Assembly: GCA_013696835.1 (NCBI GenBank)
Contig: JACCXV010000211.1
Span: forward strand, 1-6,352
Length of the DNA: 6,352 nt
Reading direction: 5' to 3'
Source: Gemmatimonadota bacterium
GTDB lineage: Bacteria; Gemmatimonadota; Gemmatimonadetes; JACCXV01
Part shown: in pieces, positions 6,241 to 6,352 of the stretch
Layout of the letters: each line of letters opens with the position of its first letter
Numbering within the stretch: the first letter of the stretch is position 1
Notes under the pieces: model-generated
The model's input: only the letters and a program-made list of their open reading frames with translations
Databases searched by the model: none
Told to the model about the DNA's origin: nothing
Program-made: the position numbers and the translations under genes

Positions 6241-6312
6241 GTGCATCTCCCTCCTGCGCACCTCCCTCCTGCGCACCTCCCACCCGCGCGCCACGCAGCG
6301 CACCTCCCACGG
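6241..6312. repeat. 15-bp tandem repeat ahead of radC
   Basis: Units are 6241-6255, 6256-6270, 6271-6285, a degenerate 12-base unit at 6286-6297, and 6298-6312. The plus-strand unit is close to GCGCACCTCCCTCCT. Read on the minus strand, the direction of radC, each unit carries a purine run such as AGGAGGGAGG that resembles a Shine-Dalgarno. It lies 38-110 bases before the preferred radC start. If the GTG at 6310 were used instead, it would encode a repetitive GGAQE segment. The remaining bases up to 6352 hold no gene I can support. Confidence 0.7.
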
Positions 6313-6352
6313 AGCCCCTCCGGAACGAACGCGGGGCCGCTCATTTCCGAGC

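Noticed and set aside
6341..6352. End of an upstream minus-strand gene (in-frame TGA at 6343-6341 preceded by three sense codons)
   Set aside because: Only three codons lie in the window, too few to tell a real gene end from a chance stop.

Overview
The window is high-GC bacterial DNA with every supported gene on the minus strand. Three exported proteins carry cleavable signal peptides, and one is a predicted outer-membrane beta-barrel ending in phenylalanine, so the host is a diderm (Gram-negative type). The codons are strongly biased to G or C at the third position. All three signal peptides appear to be cut just before or after an Ala-Gln pair (SAQ, GAQ, AAQ). That style is familiar from Gemmatimonadota, so this phylum is my best guess, but it is an inference and no marker gene settles it.

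Reading in the direction of transcription (right to left): 6352-6203 is the region ahead of radC and holds a short 15-bp tandem repeat. 6202-5432 is radC, a JAMM-motif protein. 5431-5294 is a promoter region with a good sigma70-like -35/-10 pair followed by a perfect inverted repeat. A four-gene cluster follows: a small exported protein with a His-Cys-x-x-Cys motif (5293-4925), a porin-like outer-membrane protein (4836-3550), a periplasmic divalent-metal-binding protein of the ZnuA/TroA family (3521-2535) and an ABC-3 family metal permease (2538-1729). The last two overlap by four bases. After a 223-bp gap comes a partial gene (1505 to beyond position 1) for a membrane-anchored protein with periplasmic TPR repeats and an uncharacterised C-terminal domain.

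The four-gene cluster reads as a metal-uptake operon, probably for zinc or manganese. The porin would admit the metal, the binding protein would capture it in the periplasm, and the permease would carry it across the inner membrane. The ABC ATPase that must drive the permease is not present: SBP and permease genes are directly joined and the next gene downstream is unrelated. The ATPase must therefore be encoded elsewhere. The small His/Cys protein at the head of the operon is the least understood member and could bind the same metal.

No RNA genes, CRISPR arrays, insertion sequences or origins were seen. The long plus-strand open frames lie antisense to convincing genes and were rejected.
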